Positions 51,558 through 60,447 of a DNA stretch of 64,000 nt are shown here, piece after piece; position 1 is the stretch's first letter; each line of letters starts with the position of its first letter. The notes below the pieces were generated by a model. It worked only from the letters and a program-made list of their open reading frames with translations, was not told the origin of the DNA and did no database searches. Source of the DNA: Gammaproteobacteria bacterium (GTDB lineage Bacteria > Pseudomonadota > Gammaproteobacteria > Pseudomonadales > Pseudomonadaceae). The DNA lies in NCBI GenBank assembly GCA_018827205.1, contig JAHJXZ010000011.1, positions 1 to 64,000 of the forward strand, in the 5' to 3' direction. Both the position numbers and the translations under genes were made by a program.

Positions 51558-53137
51558 AGCATCTCCTCCAGCTCATCCAGATCCGCCAGAATTTCCTGCT
51601 CCAGCCCTTTGAGCCGCTGCAGAATCACCTTCGGGTCCTCAAAAGCTTCCTGCTGGTACTCCACTTCCTTGTAGCGGTTGATGGAGAGGTCGTACTTGTT
51701 GGCCACGATATCTTCGGCGGGCACGACAAAGGCCTTTTTGCGCTTGTCGCCAAACAGGGTATTGATGGTGCTGGCGCTGAGATTGCTTTCGACCATCTGC
51801 CGATATTTGTGCCACTGGGCGATGGCGTCGGGCAGGTCGTTGCTACCTTCGCCTTTCAGCTCGGTGCGTTTGTCGTCCAGCGAATAACCGTCGGCTTGCA
51901 GGTCGTAGAACCACACGCGTTCGGTGGTGCCGCCTTTGGTGAAAATCAGGATGGCGGTGCTGACGCCAGCGTAGGGTTTGAACACGCCGCTGGGCAGGCT
52001 GACGATGCCTTCCAGCTGGTTGTTATCCAACAGCTCCTGACGCAGTTGCTGGTGGGCCTTGCTGGAACCGAACACGACGCCGTCAGGCACGATCACAGCG
52101 GCACGGCCGCCAAGCTTGAGTGAGCGGAGGATATGGGCGACGAACAGCAGTTCGGTCTTTTTGGTTTTCACCAGGCCGAGCACGTCGGGGTTGGTGTTGG
52201 TTTCGTCCAGGCTGCCTTTGAACGGCGGGTTGGCCAGCACCACGTCGAAGAAGTCCTGCTCCTGACGCGGGTAGTGCTCCTTGATGGATTTGCTCAGGGA
52301 GTCCTGATAGCGGATGTTCGCGCCGTTCACGCCGTGCAGCATCATGTTCATGCTGGAGACGCGCAGCATGGTGGTGTCGAAGTCGAAGCCCCAGAACATC
52401 TGGCTGTTGATATGCTGGCGGTAGGGTTCGAGCAGGTCACCGGAGTAATGCAGGTTGCCGTCTTCGTCGGTGAAGGTGCCTTCCGGGCTGGAGTGCACGC
52501 GGTTGAGGTATTCCATGGTGCGGGCCAGGAAGCCGGCGGTGCCGCAGGCCGGGTCGCAAATGACCTCGGTGGGCTGCGGGGCGATCAGCTCGATCATCGC
52601 ATCGATGATGTGGCGCGGCGTGCGGAACTGGCCGTTGATGCCGGCGGTGGTGAGCTTGCTCAGCAGGTATTCGTAGATATCGCCTTTCACATCGCTCTGG
52701 GTCAGCGGCAGGTCGTTGACCATCTCCACGGCGGAAGTGAGTACGGACTCGTTTTTTATCTCCAGATCGGCGTCTTGCATGTATTCGCTGATATGGCCGA
52801 GGCCTTCGCGCTCACCGCCCTCGCCTTCAGCGCCGCCGAGTTGGGCGAAGAACGGGTAGACCTTCTGCTTGAGGTGGCTGTGCAGCTCCTTGCCGCTCAT
52901 GTTGCGGAAGTTCTTCCAGCGCAGCAGTTGGCCGTCCGGGGTATTGGGGAACAGGCGCTCGAAGGGCTTGCCGGTGCGGTTGGCCTTACGCTCAGCCACG
53001 TCTTCCTGCATGTCGAGCATGCGGGCGAACATCAGGTAGCTGATCTGCTCAATCACAGTCAGCGGGTTGGTGATGCCACCAGTCCAGAATTTTTCCCAGA
53101 GCTTGTCGATATCGTTGCGGATTTTGCCAGTGAGCAT
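51554..53137 (-). CDS. hsdM: type I restriction-modification DNA methyltransferase subunit
   Basis: The 527-residue protein is an N6-adenine methyltransferase: motif I in VICDPACGTAGFLA, catalytic motif IV NPPF in DVVLANPPFKGS, and the N-terminal HsdM helical domain (IWNDIDKL-like start with YLMFARMLD). It shares the operon with hsdR, rmuC and hsdS and overlaps rmuC's stop as TAATG. It modifies host DNA at the HsdS site and is required for cleavage as part of the R2M2S complex. Confidence 0.93.
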   Translation of the reverse strand: MLTGKIRNDIDKLWEKFWTGGITNPLTVIEQISYLMFARMLDMQEDVAERKANRTGKPFERLFPNTPDGQLLRWKNFRNMSGKELHSHLKQKVYPFFAQLGGAEGEGGEREGLGHISEYMQDADLEIKNESVLTSAVEMVNDLPLTQSDVKGDIYEYLLSKLTTAGINGQFRTPRHIIDAMIELIAPQPTEVICDPACGTAGFLARTMEYLNRVHSSPEGTFTDEDGNLHYSGDLLEPYRQHINSQMFWGFDFDTTMLRVSSMNMMLHGVNGANIRYQDSLSKSIKEHYPRQEQDFFDVVLANPPFKGSLDETNTNPDVLGLVKTKKTELLFVAHILRSLKLGGRAAVIVPDGVVFGSSKAHQQLRQELLDNNQLEGIVSLPSGVFKPYAGVSTAILIFTKGGTTERVWFYDLQADGYSLDDKRTELKGEGSNDLPDAIAQWHKYRQMVESNLSASTINTLFGDKRKKAFVVPAEDIVANKYDLSINRYKEVEYQQEAFEDPKVILQRLKGLEQEILADLDELEEML

Positions 53138-54987
53138 TAAGCAGTCTCGTATTCGGTTTCAGTGTCAGTTTCTGCCAGCAAATCTTCATCGTCGGCGCTG
53201 TCGATCAGCGCGGCGATGTTCTGCTCGGCAGGGATAAAGTCGATTTCCAGCGCAGCCTTGTCGACGAAATAGGCCGGTAGCTGCGCTTTGATAGCGGGTG
53301 CCAGGTTCTTGAATTCGCCCACCTGTTTGACCAGGTTGCCCTTGCCGCTGACCAGTTGGCCCTCGGCTTTGACGTAGGCCTCGGTGGCGGTTTCCAGGCC
53401 TTTTTTAATTTTCTCGAAGCTGGCCAAAAAGGTGTTGAGCTTTTTGAACACGGCCTCTGCCCGGCTGGCCAGGGCGGCAGTGTGCTTGTTCTGGTCTTCA
53501 TAACGCCAGAGCTGGCGCACGATGTTAAGGCTGGTCAGCAGAGTGGTTGGTGTGGCCACCAGCACATTGTTCTCAATGGCTTTCTGGAACAGGGTTTCGT
53601 CGGCCTTGAGTGCCTCGACGAAGGCCGACTCGATGGGGATGAACATAAATACCATGTCCGGCGAATTCAGGCCTGGCAGCTTGTAGTAATCGCGATCGGC
53701 CAGCTCTTTGATGCGGCTGCTGACAGCCTGCACGTGCTCCTTGAGGGCAATCGCGCGCTCGCCTTCGTCTTCGGCATTGACGAAGCGGGTATAGGCATTG
53801 AGCGAGACCTTTGCATCGATGATCAGGTGCTTGCCTTGCGGCAGGTACACCACCGCATCAGGGCGCTGCGTGCCCTCTTCCGTGGTGATGCTGACTTCGC
53901 GCTGGTAGTCCTTGCCCAGTTGCAGGCCGGAGCGTTCAAGTACGTTCTCCAGCACCAGCTCCCCCCAGTTGCCTTGCAGCTTCTTCTGGCCGCGCAACGC
54001 GGTAGACAGCTCGTGGGCCTCGGTAGTGATCTGCTGGTTGAGTGCCTTGAGCGATTCCAGCTCTTTGCGCAGCTCACCCTGCTGGGTGGTTTCGCGGTGA
54101 TGGATCTCCTGCACTTCGCGCTTGAAGGTGTCGATGGACTGCTGGAAGGGATTCATCACCGCACTCAGGGAAAGCTGGCTGCTTTCCTGCAGTGACTTGG
54201 TTTTGGCCTCAAGGATTTCGTTGGAAAGCACCTTGAAGTGTTCGCTCAAGCTAGCCTTCTGCTGCTCGAAGTTGGCCAGTTCGCGGGCGTGGCTGGCCTC
54301 GCGCTCGTCCAACTCAGCTTTGAGTTTGGTTTCCAGGCGTTTGACCTCAGCGAATTCACCCTGCAGCGCTGCGAGCTTATCGTCTGCGACCTTCAACTGC
54401 CCTTTCAGGTCAACCAGCTGGGCGCGGGCTTCGTTGTTTGCCTCCTCGAAGCCCTTGGCGCTTTTACCTTCCTGCGCCAATTCAGACTTCAGCTTACTGA
54501 CCGCTTCACGCTCTTTTTCAAGATCAGCCAGGGCCAGGTCAAGGCGCTTTTGATAGTCCTCAACATTTGCTTTGAGGCTGCGGATTTCCGTCTGCGCTGC
54601 TTCATGCTGAGTGACCGCGTGGTGATGCAGTTTGGCGGTCTGCTCCAGCTTTAACTCAAGGGCTGCATGACGATCCTTGGCCTCTTGCTGCTCTTTGCTC
54701 AGCCGCACTTCATTGTTGAGGGCTGCCTGAAGTTTGGCCTTCAATGCGCTTTCTTCGATTTGAAGCGCCTGGCCGCGTGACTCTGCGGCCTTGAGTTGCT
54801 CGCTCAGCGCCGAACTGGCAGCTACTGCTGACACCTGTGCTTGTTGCGCTTGCTCAAGCTGCGAGGTGAGCCGGCTTAGTTGCCGCCCTTGCCGCAGGGC
54901 TGCGACAACATAGCCGAGTACCAGACTGGCCAGAGCTGCGATCACGCAGATTACGATGATTTCAGTCGTCCATTGGCTGGCTTGCAT
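53137..54987 (-). CDS. rmuC: RmuC-family protein within the type I operon
   Basis: The 616-residue protein has an N-terminal membrane anchor (about 6-26, ICVIAALASLVLGYVVAAL), a long coiled coil (about 35-270) and a C-terminal RmuC domain (QGNWGELVLENVLERSG, then RPDAVVYLPQGKHLIIDAKVSL, with the PD-(D/E)XK-type core D...DAK). Start ATG 54987 follows AGGAGTGATT. RmuC proteins limit recombination of inverted repeats and look like nucleases. Its place between hsdR and hsdM with only short or overlapping junctions shows it is cotranscribed with the restriction genes, so it probably acts with them against foreign DNA. A chromosomal rmuC copy elsewhere is expected. Confidence 0.87.
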   Translation of the reverse strand: MQASQWTTEIIVICVIAALASLVLGYVVAALRQGRQLSRLTSQLEQAQQAQVSAVAASSALSEQLKAAESRGQALQIEESALKAKLQAALNNEVRLSKEQQEAKDRHAALELKLEQTAKLHHHAVTQHEAAQTEIRSLKANVEDYQKRLDLALADLEKEREAVSKLKSELAQEGKSAKGFEEANNEARAQLVDLKGQLKVADDKLAALQGEFAEVKRLETKLKAELDEREASHARELANFEQQKASLSEHFKVLSNEILEAKTKSLQESSQLSLSAVMNPFQQSIDTFKREVQEIHHRETTQQGELRKELESLKALNQQITTEAHELSTALRGQKKLQGNWGELVLENVLERSGLQLGKDYQREVSITTEEGTQRPDAVVYLPQGKHLIIDAKVSLNAYTRFVNAEDEGERAIALKEHVQAVSSRIKELADRDYYKLPGLNSPDMVFMFIPIESAFVEALKADETLFQKAIENNVLVATPTTLLTSLNIVRQLWRYEDQNKHTAALASRAEAVFKKLNTFLASFEKIKKGLETATEAYVKAEGQLVSGKGNLVKQVGEFKNLAPAIKAQLPAYFVDKAALEIDFIPAEQNIAALIDSADDEDLLAETDTETEYETA

Positions 54988-54995
54988 AATCACTC

Positions 54996-57900
54996 CTAGT
55001 GACTGGCTGGCGGGGTGTTCCCGCGCAAAAAGGGCTTAAGCACGGCGACCAACTCAGTTACATCGGTGGGGGCGAAGACGCCGTCGATGCCCTCGTGGGA
55101 GATGCTGGAAAACGGCACGTCGTAGAGTGTTTCAATCACGATGCTGCCGTGCTGAGCGATGTAGTTTTTCAGCAGATTCATAAAGCGCACCTGCTGAGCG
55201 GTGAGGCCGGGATGGGCATGGAGGAACTGTTTGAAGTGTTCCTCAATGGCGTATGCATCCAGGCCGATGATTTCGCGCACGGTGAGGTGCAGTTGATCCG
55301 CTGTGCGACCGTAGAACTCGTTAAGCACCTCCAGGCTTACGCCGGGGTGGCTGGTGAGGATGGTCGAGGTCAGCGTTTTCAGCTCAGTCTCGGCAATAGG
55401 CTCGCCCTTGTGGATTTTCTGCAGGGTCGGGTTGGCGGCGAGCATGCCGGCAAGGATGTCCTTGAGGCGGCGGCGGTAGATCATGGCCTCGCTGGCACCA
55501 GCAATCACCACCTTGCGCTCATTCACTTGCACGCCGTCGTCGCCAGTACGGGTGCTGGGCATGGCATAACCGCCGGTGCTGCCGGTTTGCCGGTATTTCA
55601 TGATGCCGCGCAGTTCCTTGCGGGCGTTTTCCAGCTTGTCGATGCTCGGCTGCAGCCAGAAGTCGGCGCTGCGTACTTCGGCGATCAGTGCATCCTTCTG
55701 ACGGACGGCCTGAATGTTGACGGCGAGCTTGTCCAACTCGGCCAGCAGATCGATCTTGCCGTCCTCAAAGCAGGTGGCCTGCTCGACCAAGCAGCACTGA
55801 ATACCGGCGATGAGTTTGTCCAGCGCAGTGGCGTGTTTGTCGCGCAGCACGCGGGCCGACATCAGCGGGGCAATGGTGTTGGCCAGCAGGTGCTGGGTTT
55901 TGCCATCAAACTGCTGCAGCTGCTGGGTTTGCTGCAACTGGTGCACGGCGCGCAGCTCACGCTTTACCGCCACGCTGGTGTCGGGCAGGTCGTTGATGTC
56001 GGCACGCAGCAGGGCAATGGCGGCATCGAAGGCGGCGGCATGGTTGTGGCGCAGGGCGGCTTGGGCCAGCGCAAGGCGGGTTTCGAAGGTGGTTTGCAGC
56101 AGGGATTTGCTGCCGGTGTCTTCCGGCTCTTGATATTCCTGCTCGAAGAAATCGAAGTTGCCGTAGTGGTCGAAGATCAAAAACTCGGTTTTGTCTTTAC
56201 CGGGGCCAAACAGGTTGGGGCGCAGGCGCGTGCCGCGGCCGATCATCTGCCAGAACTTGACCCAGGATTTCACCGGTTTGGCGAACACCAGGTTGACCAC
56301 TTCGGGCACATCGATGCCGGTGTCGAGCATGTCGACCGAGATGGCGATGCGGAAGTCGTTATCCGGCTTTTTGAACTCCTTGATCAGGGTGTCCACATGC
56401 GGGATGGCGTTGTGGATGACCTTGCAGACCTTGGTGCCGTATTGCGGGTAGAGCTTGCAGAAGAGCTTTTCCAGGTGCTCGGCGTGGTCCTGGCGCTGGG
56501 CGAAGACGATAGTTTTGCCGACCAGTGAGCCGGTCTCATCCTTGATGCCGTTGTTGATCAGGTTTTCCAGGATGATGCGGTCGGTGTCTTCGCTGAAGAT
56601 TTTGCGGCCGATGTCCCTGCCGGGGATGGTGGTGCGTTTGGCTTCTTCTTCGCCGAGGTCCTCTTCCAGCTGGCGCTTCTGCGCGTCACTCAGGTCGTTG
56701 TAGTGGATGCCGTCACGCAAAAAATCGGTGGTGAGGTCACGCACGCGGAACGGCGTCAGATACGGCGGCTCGTTGTTGATAGCGGCATCCAGGCCGAACT
56801 CGAAAGTGGGGTCGGTAGTTTCGCAGTCGAAAATATCGAAGGTGTTGCGGCTGATGAACTTCACCGGGGTGGCGGTTAGACCAATCTGCAGCGCGTCGAA
56901 ATAGTCGAACAGGTCGCGGTATTTGTTGTAGATGCTGCGGTGGCTTTCGTCGGCGATGATCAGGTCGAAGAAGCCCACATCAAGCTGAGCGAAGCGATTC
57001 ATCATGCCTGGGTAGGTGGCAATGTAGACGCGGGCGGTCTGATCAACCTTGCCGGTTTCGCCAATAACGCAGCGCGGCTCGCTGGGCAGGTTTTGCTTGA
57101 AGGCCTCATCAGCCTGGACGCGCAGCTCTTTGCGGTCGCAGAGGAACAGCACGCGCTTGGCCCAGCCAGTGCGCAGCAGCAATTCTGCCAGGGCGATAGC
57201 TACGCGGGTTTTGCCGGTGCCCGTGGCCTGGATGATCAAGGCTTTACGGCGCTGCTGCTGAAAGTGGGCTGCGACGGTTTTGATCGCCTCGATCTGGTAG
57301 GGGCGGTCGGCAATGCTCAGCTCTGGGTTGTGTTTCTCCAGCGCGGGGACGCGGTACTGGCGCTGATAGGCGAGGTATTCCAGGCTGTCCTTGCTGTAGA
57401 TGCCGTACACCGGGCGATAGGTGTTGTACTGCTTGTCGTCCCAGATAAAGGTTTCGTAGCCGTTGCTGTAGAAAATCACCGGGCGCTGCATGCCCATGCG
57501 CTCGAAGCCATCGGCGTACATGCGGGCCTGTTCGCGCCCGGCTTGCAGGCTGACATTGCCGGATTTCTTGGCCTCGATCACGGCCAGAGGCTGGCCGTTG
57601 TCGCCCCACAGCACGTAGTCCGCACGGCCCTTGCCGGAGACGTTGTCGGGGAAATCGACGTCCACTTCCTGGCCGACCTGCGCGGGATTGCTGACATCCC
57701 AGCCGGCTTGCAGGAGCATGGCGTCGATCAGCAATGCGCGGGTCTTGGCCTCGTTCCACTGCAGGCTGTCGGCCACCTGCTGGCTCTGTTGCTGACGCTT
57801 TTGCTGGTCAGGTTTGGCGGGTGCGTCGATCTTGTCGAGGTGGCGGGTACGCTCCTGCTCCAGCTTGTCCATCACGCGCTGCAGTTCTTCCTGCTGCTGG

Positions 57901-58394
57901 TTGAGTTCCTTCTCGTAGCTGGAGACGGTTTTCTGCAGGCTGGCCAACATCGCTGTTGGGTCTTTGACCTCGGCAAACTCGGGGATCGAGGCCTGCGCGG
58001 TGCCGTAGTACTTGATGGCCATGTACATGGCCAACTGGTAGGCGGTCTTCAGGGCCAGCTGGGCATTGCGCAAATCACCTTCGGCACCGTGGGCGGTGTC
58101 GTTGCCCTGAATGCGCAGGAAGTTGATCTGATGCACCAGGGGCTTGCTGACGCAATCAACAAACACCGGGTTTTTTACCAGGTCGTAGAAACTCGACTGC
58201 GGCATGCGCGGCAGCAGTTCTTCCTTGTAGATGGCTTTGGTCAGCTCTTCGGCGAAGCTGCGCAGACGGGTGAGCGCGCTGCCCGGATCGATGTGTAGTA
58301 CAGCCTCGGCAAGACCGGCGAGGTTAGCTAGCAGCTCGTTACCGGGGCGGAGGAACTCAAAGTTGACTGATTTCATAAAGGCGATTCTGTCCAT
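54996..58394 (-). CDS. hsdR: type I restriction endonuclease subunit R
   Basis: The 1,132-residue protein has an N-terminal DUF4145/HEPN-like region (FLRIQGNDTAHGAEG), the HSDR_N nuclease with AVIEAKKSGN, Walker A QATGTGKTRVA, DESHRS box, LTATP, and a C-terminal EcoEI-type domain. It translocates and cuts unmodified DNA. Two starts are possible: ATG 58394 has AGGA upstream, but the predicted sigma-54 transcript starts near 58,395, so the ATG at 58376 (MKSVNFEFLRPG) with a 19-nt leader may be the one used from that promoter. Confidence 0.92.
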   Translation of the reverse strand: MDRIAFMKSVNFEFLRPGNELLANLAGLAEAVLHIDPGSALTRLRSFAEELTKAIYKEELLPRMPQSSFYDLVKNPVFVDCVSKPLVHQINFLRIQGNDTAHGAEGDLRNAQLALKTAYQLAMYMAIKYYGTAQASIPEFAEVKDPTAMLASLQKTVSSYEKELNQQQEELQRVMDKLEQERTRHLDKIDAPAKPDQQKRQQQSQQVADSLQWNEAKTRALLIDAMLLQAGWDVSNPAQVGQEVDVDFPDNVSGKGRADYVLWGDNGQPLAVIEAKKSGNVSLQAGREQARMYADGFERMGMQRPVIFYSNGYETFIWDDKQYNTYRPVYGIYSKDSLEYLAYQRQYRVPALEKHNPELSIADRPYQIEAIKTVAAHFQQQRRKALIIQATGTGKTRVAIALAELLLRTGWAKRVLFLCDRKELRVQADEAFKQNLPSEPRCVIGETGKVDQTARVYIATYPGMMNRFAQLDVGFFDLIIADESHRSIYNKYRDLFDYFDALQIGLTATPVKFISRNTFDIFDCETTDPTFEFGLDAAINNEPPYLTPFRVRDLTTDFLRDGIHYNDLSDAQKRQLEEDLGEEEAKRTTIPGRDIGRKIFSEDTDRIILENLINNGIKDETGSLVGKTIVFAQRQDHAEHLEKLFCKLYPQYGTKVCKVIHNAIPHVDTLIKEFKKPDNDFRIAISVDMLDTGIDVPEVVNLVFAKPVKSWVKFWQMIGRGTRLRPNLFGPGKDKTEFLIFDHYGNFDFFEQEYQEPEDTGSKSLLQTTFETRLALAQAALRHNHAAAFDAAIALLRADINDLPDTSVAVKRELRAVHQLQQTQQLQQFDGKTQHLLANTIAPLMSARVLRDKHATALDKLIAGIQCCLVEQATCFEDGKIDLLAELDKLAVNIQAVRQKDALIAEVRSADFWLQPSIDKLENARKELRGIMKYRQTGSTGGYAMPSTRTGDDGVQVNERKVVIAGASEAMIYRRRLKDILAGMLAANPTLQKIHKGEPIAETELKTLTSTILTSHPGVSLEVLNEFYGRTADQLHLTVREIIGLDAYAIEEHFKQFLHAHPGLTAQQVRFMNLLKNYIAQHGSIVIETLYDVPFSSISHEGIDGVFAPTDVTELVAVLKPFLRGNTPPASH

Positions 58395-58406
58395 GTCGGT
58401 CCTATA

Positions 58407-58421
58407 GCGAGGACCGTGCCA
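58407..58421 (-). promoter_or_regulatory. sigma-54 type -24/-12 promoter of hsdR operon
   Basis: On the minus strand the sequence is TGGCACGGTCCTCGC followed by T. The -24 GG and -12 GC have exact sigma-54 spacing; the only mismatch to TGGCACGN4TTGC is C for T. It fills the 30-bp gap between the sigma-54 activator gene and hsdR, with a transcription start near 58,395. Confidence 0.72.
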
Positions 58422-58424
58422 GTT

Positions 58425-59906
58425 TTATTCGATGCCGTATTTGTCCATCCAATTGCTCAGCGTTTGCTGGCTTTTGAGGCCCAGCAGGCTGGCTGCACGG
58501 GTCTTGTTATTGCCGGTAAGCGTCAGCGCTTTACGCAGATAATGCCCTGCCACTTCGGCCATTACCTGTTGCAGATCAATACCTTGTGTAACATCCATGG
58601 CCAATACATCAGCCTGCGCTTGCGGCAGTTTGAACAGTGCTTGCTCGATATCGTGAGCAGCAATCAAATCGCCCGGACACCAGAGCGCTGCGCGCAACAA
58701 GGTGGATTGCAGTTCGCGGACGTTGCCACGCCAGTGGTGTTGAAGAATAAGATTTTTTGCTTCGGCGGAAATTTTCTTATCGCCGAGGCTGGCGTCCTGG
58801 CTGGCAATGCCCGCCAGCAGCCTTTCCGACAGTAACAGCAGATCACCTTCACGCTCTCTGAGCGGCGGGAGGTGCAGCACACCCACGGCGATGCGATAGA
58901 ACAGGTCTTCACGGAAGCGCCCGTGAGCGACTTCCTGCATCAGATTACGGTGAGTGGCGGTGATCAGCCGTACGTCGACCTTGAGCTCCTGATTGGAACC
59001 TACCGGGGTGAAGGTGCCTTCCTGCAGTACACGCAGCAGTCGCACCTGCACATCCGGCGTCAGCTCACCGAACTCATCGAGAAACAGCGTGCCGCCGTGG
59101 GCCTGCTGGAACACCCCGGGCCGATCCGCAATCGCGCCGGTGAATGCACCCTTTTTGTGGCCAAACAGGGTGGAGTCGATCAGCTCCGGCACGATGGCCC
59201 CGCAGTTCACCGCAACAAAGGGCGCTGCAGAACGTGGGCCGGCATTGTGAATGGCGCGGGCAAACAGCTCTTTGCCGGTGCCGGTTTCGCCGTAAATCAG
59301 CACCGGCACCTGCTTCGCCGCGAGTATCTGCGCCTGCGCCTTGAGGGCCAGCATGCGCTCGCTCTGCGTCACGATGCTGTCGAAGGCTGCATCCACAGGA
59401 GCATCCAGCCCAGCGAGCTGAACCAACTTGTCGGTGCTGATGGTATTGGCAGCAGGCACATACTCGGCCGCGATTTCAAACGGCACCTCGACCTGCTGAA
59501 CACCTTGCTCAAGTGAGGACTGGTAGAAGGTCGCCGGGTATCGCGTTTTACCCAGCAGAATCCACACCGCTTGCATGGCCGGCGTGCCAGGGCTGAGCAG
59601 AATGGAGAGCTGATTAGCGGAAGTATTCAGGCGCTTTAAATGCTGACTGGCTGCCTGGTAGATCTCCCCGAAATGAACAGGGGAAGACAAGGACACGTAA
59701 TGCGCAGTGATGGGTACATCGACCTGTTTGCGCAGCCAGTTCAGATAGGGGGCAACGCGTTCGGAAGGGTATGAGCAAAGTAGCTCGACACCATCAAAGG
59801 ACTCCGTGTTCAGGGTCGCCAGAATCGGGCCTGCCTCAGCACCTGCGACTGCTTTGAGATCATTCCCGCCAACCCAGCTGGCCAATACGCGCTGCTTGTT
59901 TACCAC
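58425..59906 (-). CDS. sigma-54-dependent activator with RtcR/CARF-like sensor domain
   Basis: The protein has about 493 residues from GTG 59906 (VVNKQRVLASWVGGNDLKAV); GGGAG lies ten bases upstream, and an ATG eleven codons earlier (59939) is the alternative. Residues 1-150 resemble the RtcR N-terminal CARF-type Rossmann domain, with ASWVGGNDLKA and the SPGTPAMQAVWILL ligand loop at 105-118. The AAA+ core has Walker A GETGTGKE at 206-213, the sigma-54-contacting GAFTGA at 253-258, and FLDEFGEL. A Fis-type helix-turn-helix (NNKTRAASLLGLKSQQTLSNW) ends it. RtcR itself is switched on by RNA fragments with 2',3'-cyclic phosphates, and CARF domains bind cyclic oligonucleotides, so this protein should sense an RNA-derived signal and fire a sigma-54 promoter. 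The hsdR operon starts 30 bp downstream. Confidence 0.87.
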   Translation of the reverse strand: MVNKQRVLASWVGGNDLKAVAGAEAGPILATLNTESFDGVELLCSYPSERVAPYLNWLRKQVDVPITAHYVSLSSPVHFGEIYQAASQHLKRLNTSANQLSILLSPGTPAMQAVWILLGKTRYPATFYQSSLEQGVQQVEVPFEIAAEYVPAANTISTDKLVQLAGLDAPVDAAFDSIVTQSERMLALKAQAQILAAKQVPVLIYGETGTGKELFARAIHNAGPRSAAPFVAVNCGAIVPELIDSTLFGHKKGAFTGAIADRPGVFQQAHGGTLFLDEFGELTPDVQVRLLRVLQEGTFTPVGSNQELKVDVRLITATHRNLMQEVAHGRFREDLFYRIAVGVLHLPPLREREGDLLLLSERLLAGIASQDASLGDKKISAEAKNLILQHHWRGNVRELQSTLLRAALWCPGDLIAAHDIEQALFKLPQAQADVLAMDVTQGIDLQQVMAEVAGHYLRKALTLTGNNKTRAASLLGLKSQQTLSNWMDKYGIE

Positions 59907-60125
59907 TGTCCCTGTACTCCCGGCCTCCCTCTTACCCATCAGCGGGCAGGAGAAAAATGTGCTCTGGTTCGCGGCTTGGATAGTAAACCAATCCTTCAAC
60001 CCGGGTCTTTAACTGCCTGACTACATGTTCAAGTTGAGCGTTCCCGACAGTGGGATCGGAGACTCCATCCAAACCAAGATTGACGAATAACGAGAACAGG
60101 TCCACCACTGTCGAGGCAGAACAAT

Positions 60126-60147
60126 GAAGGGGCCTTTCGGCCCCTTC
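60126..60147 (-). terminator. hairpin terminator after the 94-residue gene
   Basis: GAAGGGGCC / GGCCCCTTC is a 9-bp stem with a TTTC-type loop immediately after the stop at 60152. The T run after it on the minus strand is weak (CATTGTTC). It separates this gene from the activator gene. Confidence 0.55.
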
Positions 60148-60151
60148 GAAC

Positions 60152-60436
60152 TTAGTTACCCAACAGGCTCTCAAGCTTCTCGATCAGGAAGTCCAGCGGG
60201 CTACGACCCTCCAGGCGTTTTTCGAAAACTTCGTTGCGGTGGTAGGCGACCCAGGTTTCGAGGGCATGCCGGTTATCCTTCTCGTAGCCAGAGCCGAGGA
60301 CGCAGATCAGCTCGGTGCCATGTGGGTTCTCAAGGTAGTGACTCATGGCTGAGGCCAGATGCTTGAGGTACTTATGCTCGCGAGCCTCCATCGATGGATG
60401 CAGAGGGGTCACGTTGTCGCGCTTGATTAGTTTCAT
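60152..60436 (-). CDS. small hypothetical protein
   Basis: This 94-residue protein has a good GGAGTTCCACC ribosome-binding site and starts 11 bp after the integrase stop. Visible features are a basic N-terminus (MKLIKRDNVTPLHPSMEA) and a helical C-terminus with FEKRLEGRSPLDFLIEKLESLL. I do not recognise the family. It is cotranscribed with the integrase by position, so it belongs to the mobility module or its cargo. Confidence 0.65.
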   Translation of the reverse strand: MKLIKRDNVTPLHPSMEAREHKYLKHLASAMSHYLENPHGTELICVLGSGYEKDNRHALETWVAYHRNEVFEKRLEGRSPLDFLIEKLESLLGN

Positions 60437-60447
60437 GGTGGAACTCC

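Noticed and set aside
54999..58298. Long plus-strand frames over hsdR
   Set aside because: Antisense to a well-supported hsdR; no start signal or known motif.
59932..60123. Possible short minus-strand gene ending LVYYPSREPEHIFLLPADG just before the activator
   Set aside because: The sequence looks protein-like but has no ribosome-binding site and its upstream part overlaps the hairpin and the next gene. It could be a gene remnant; not enough to call.
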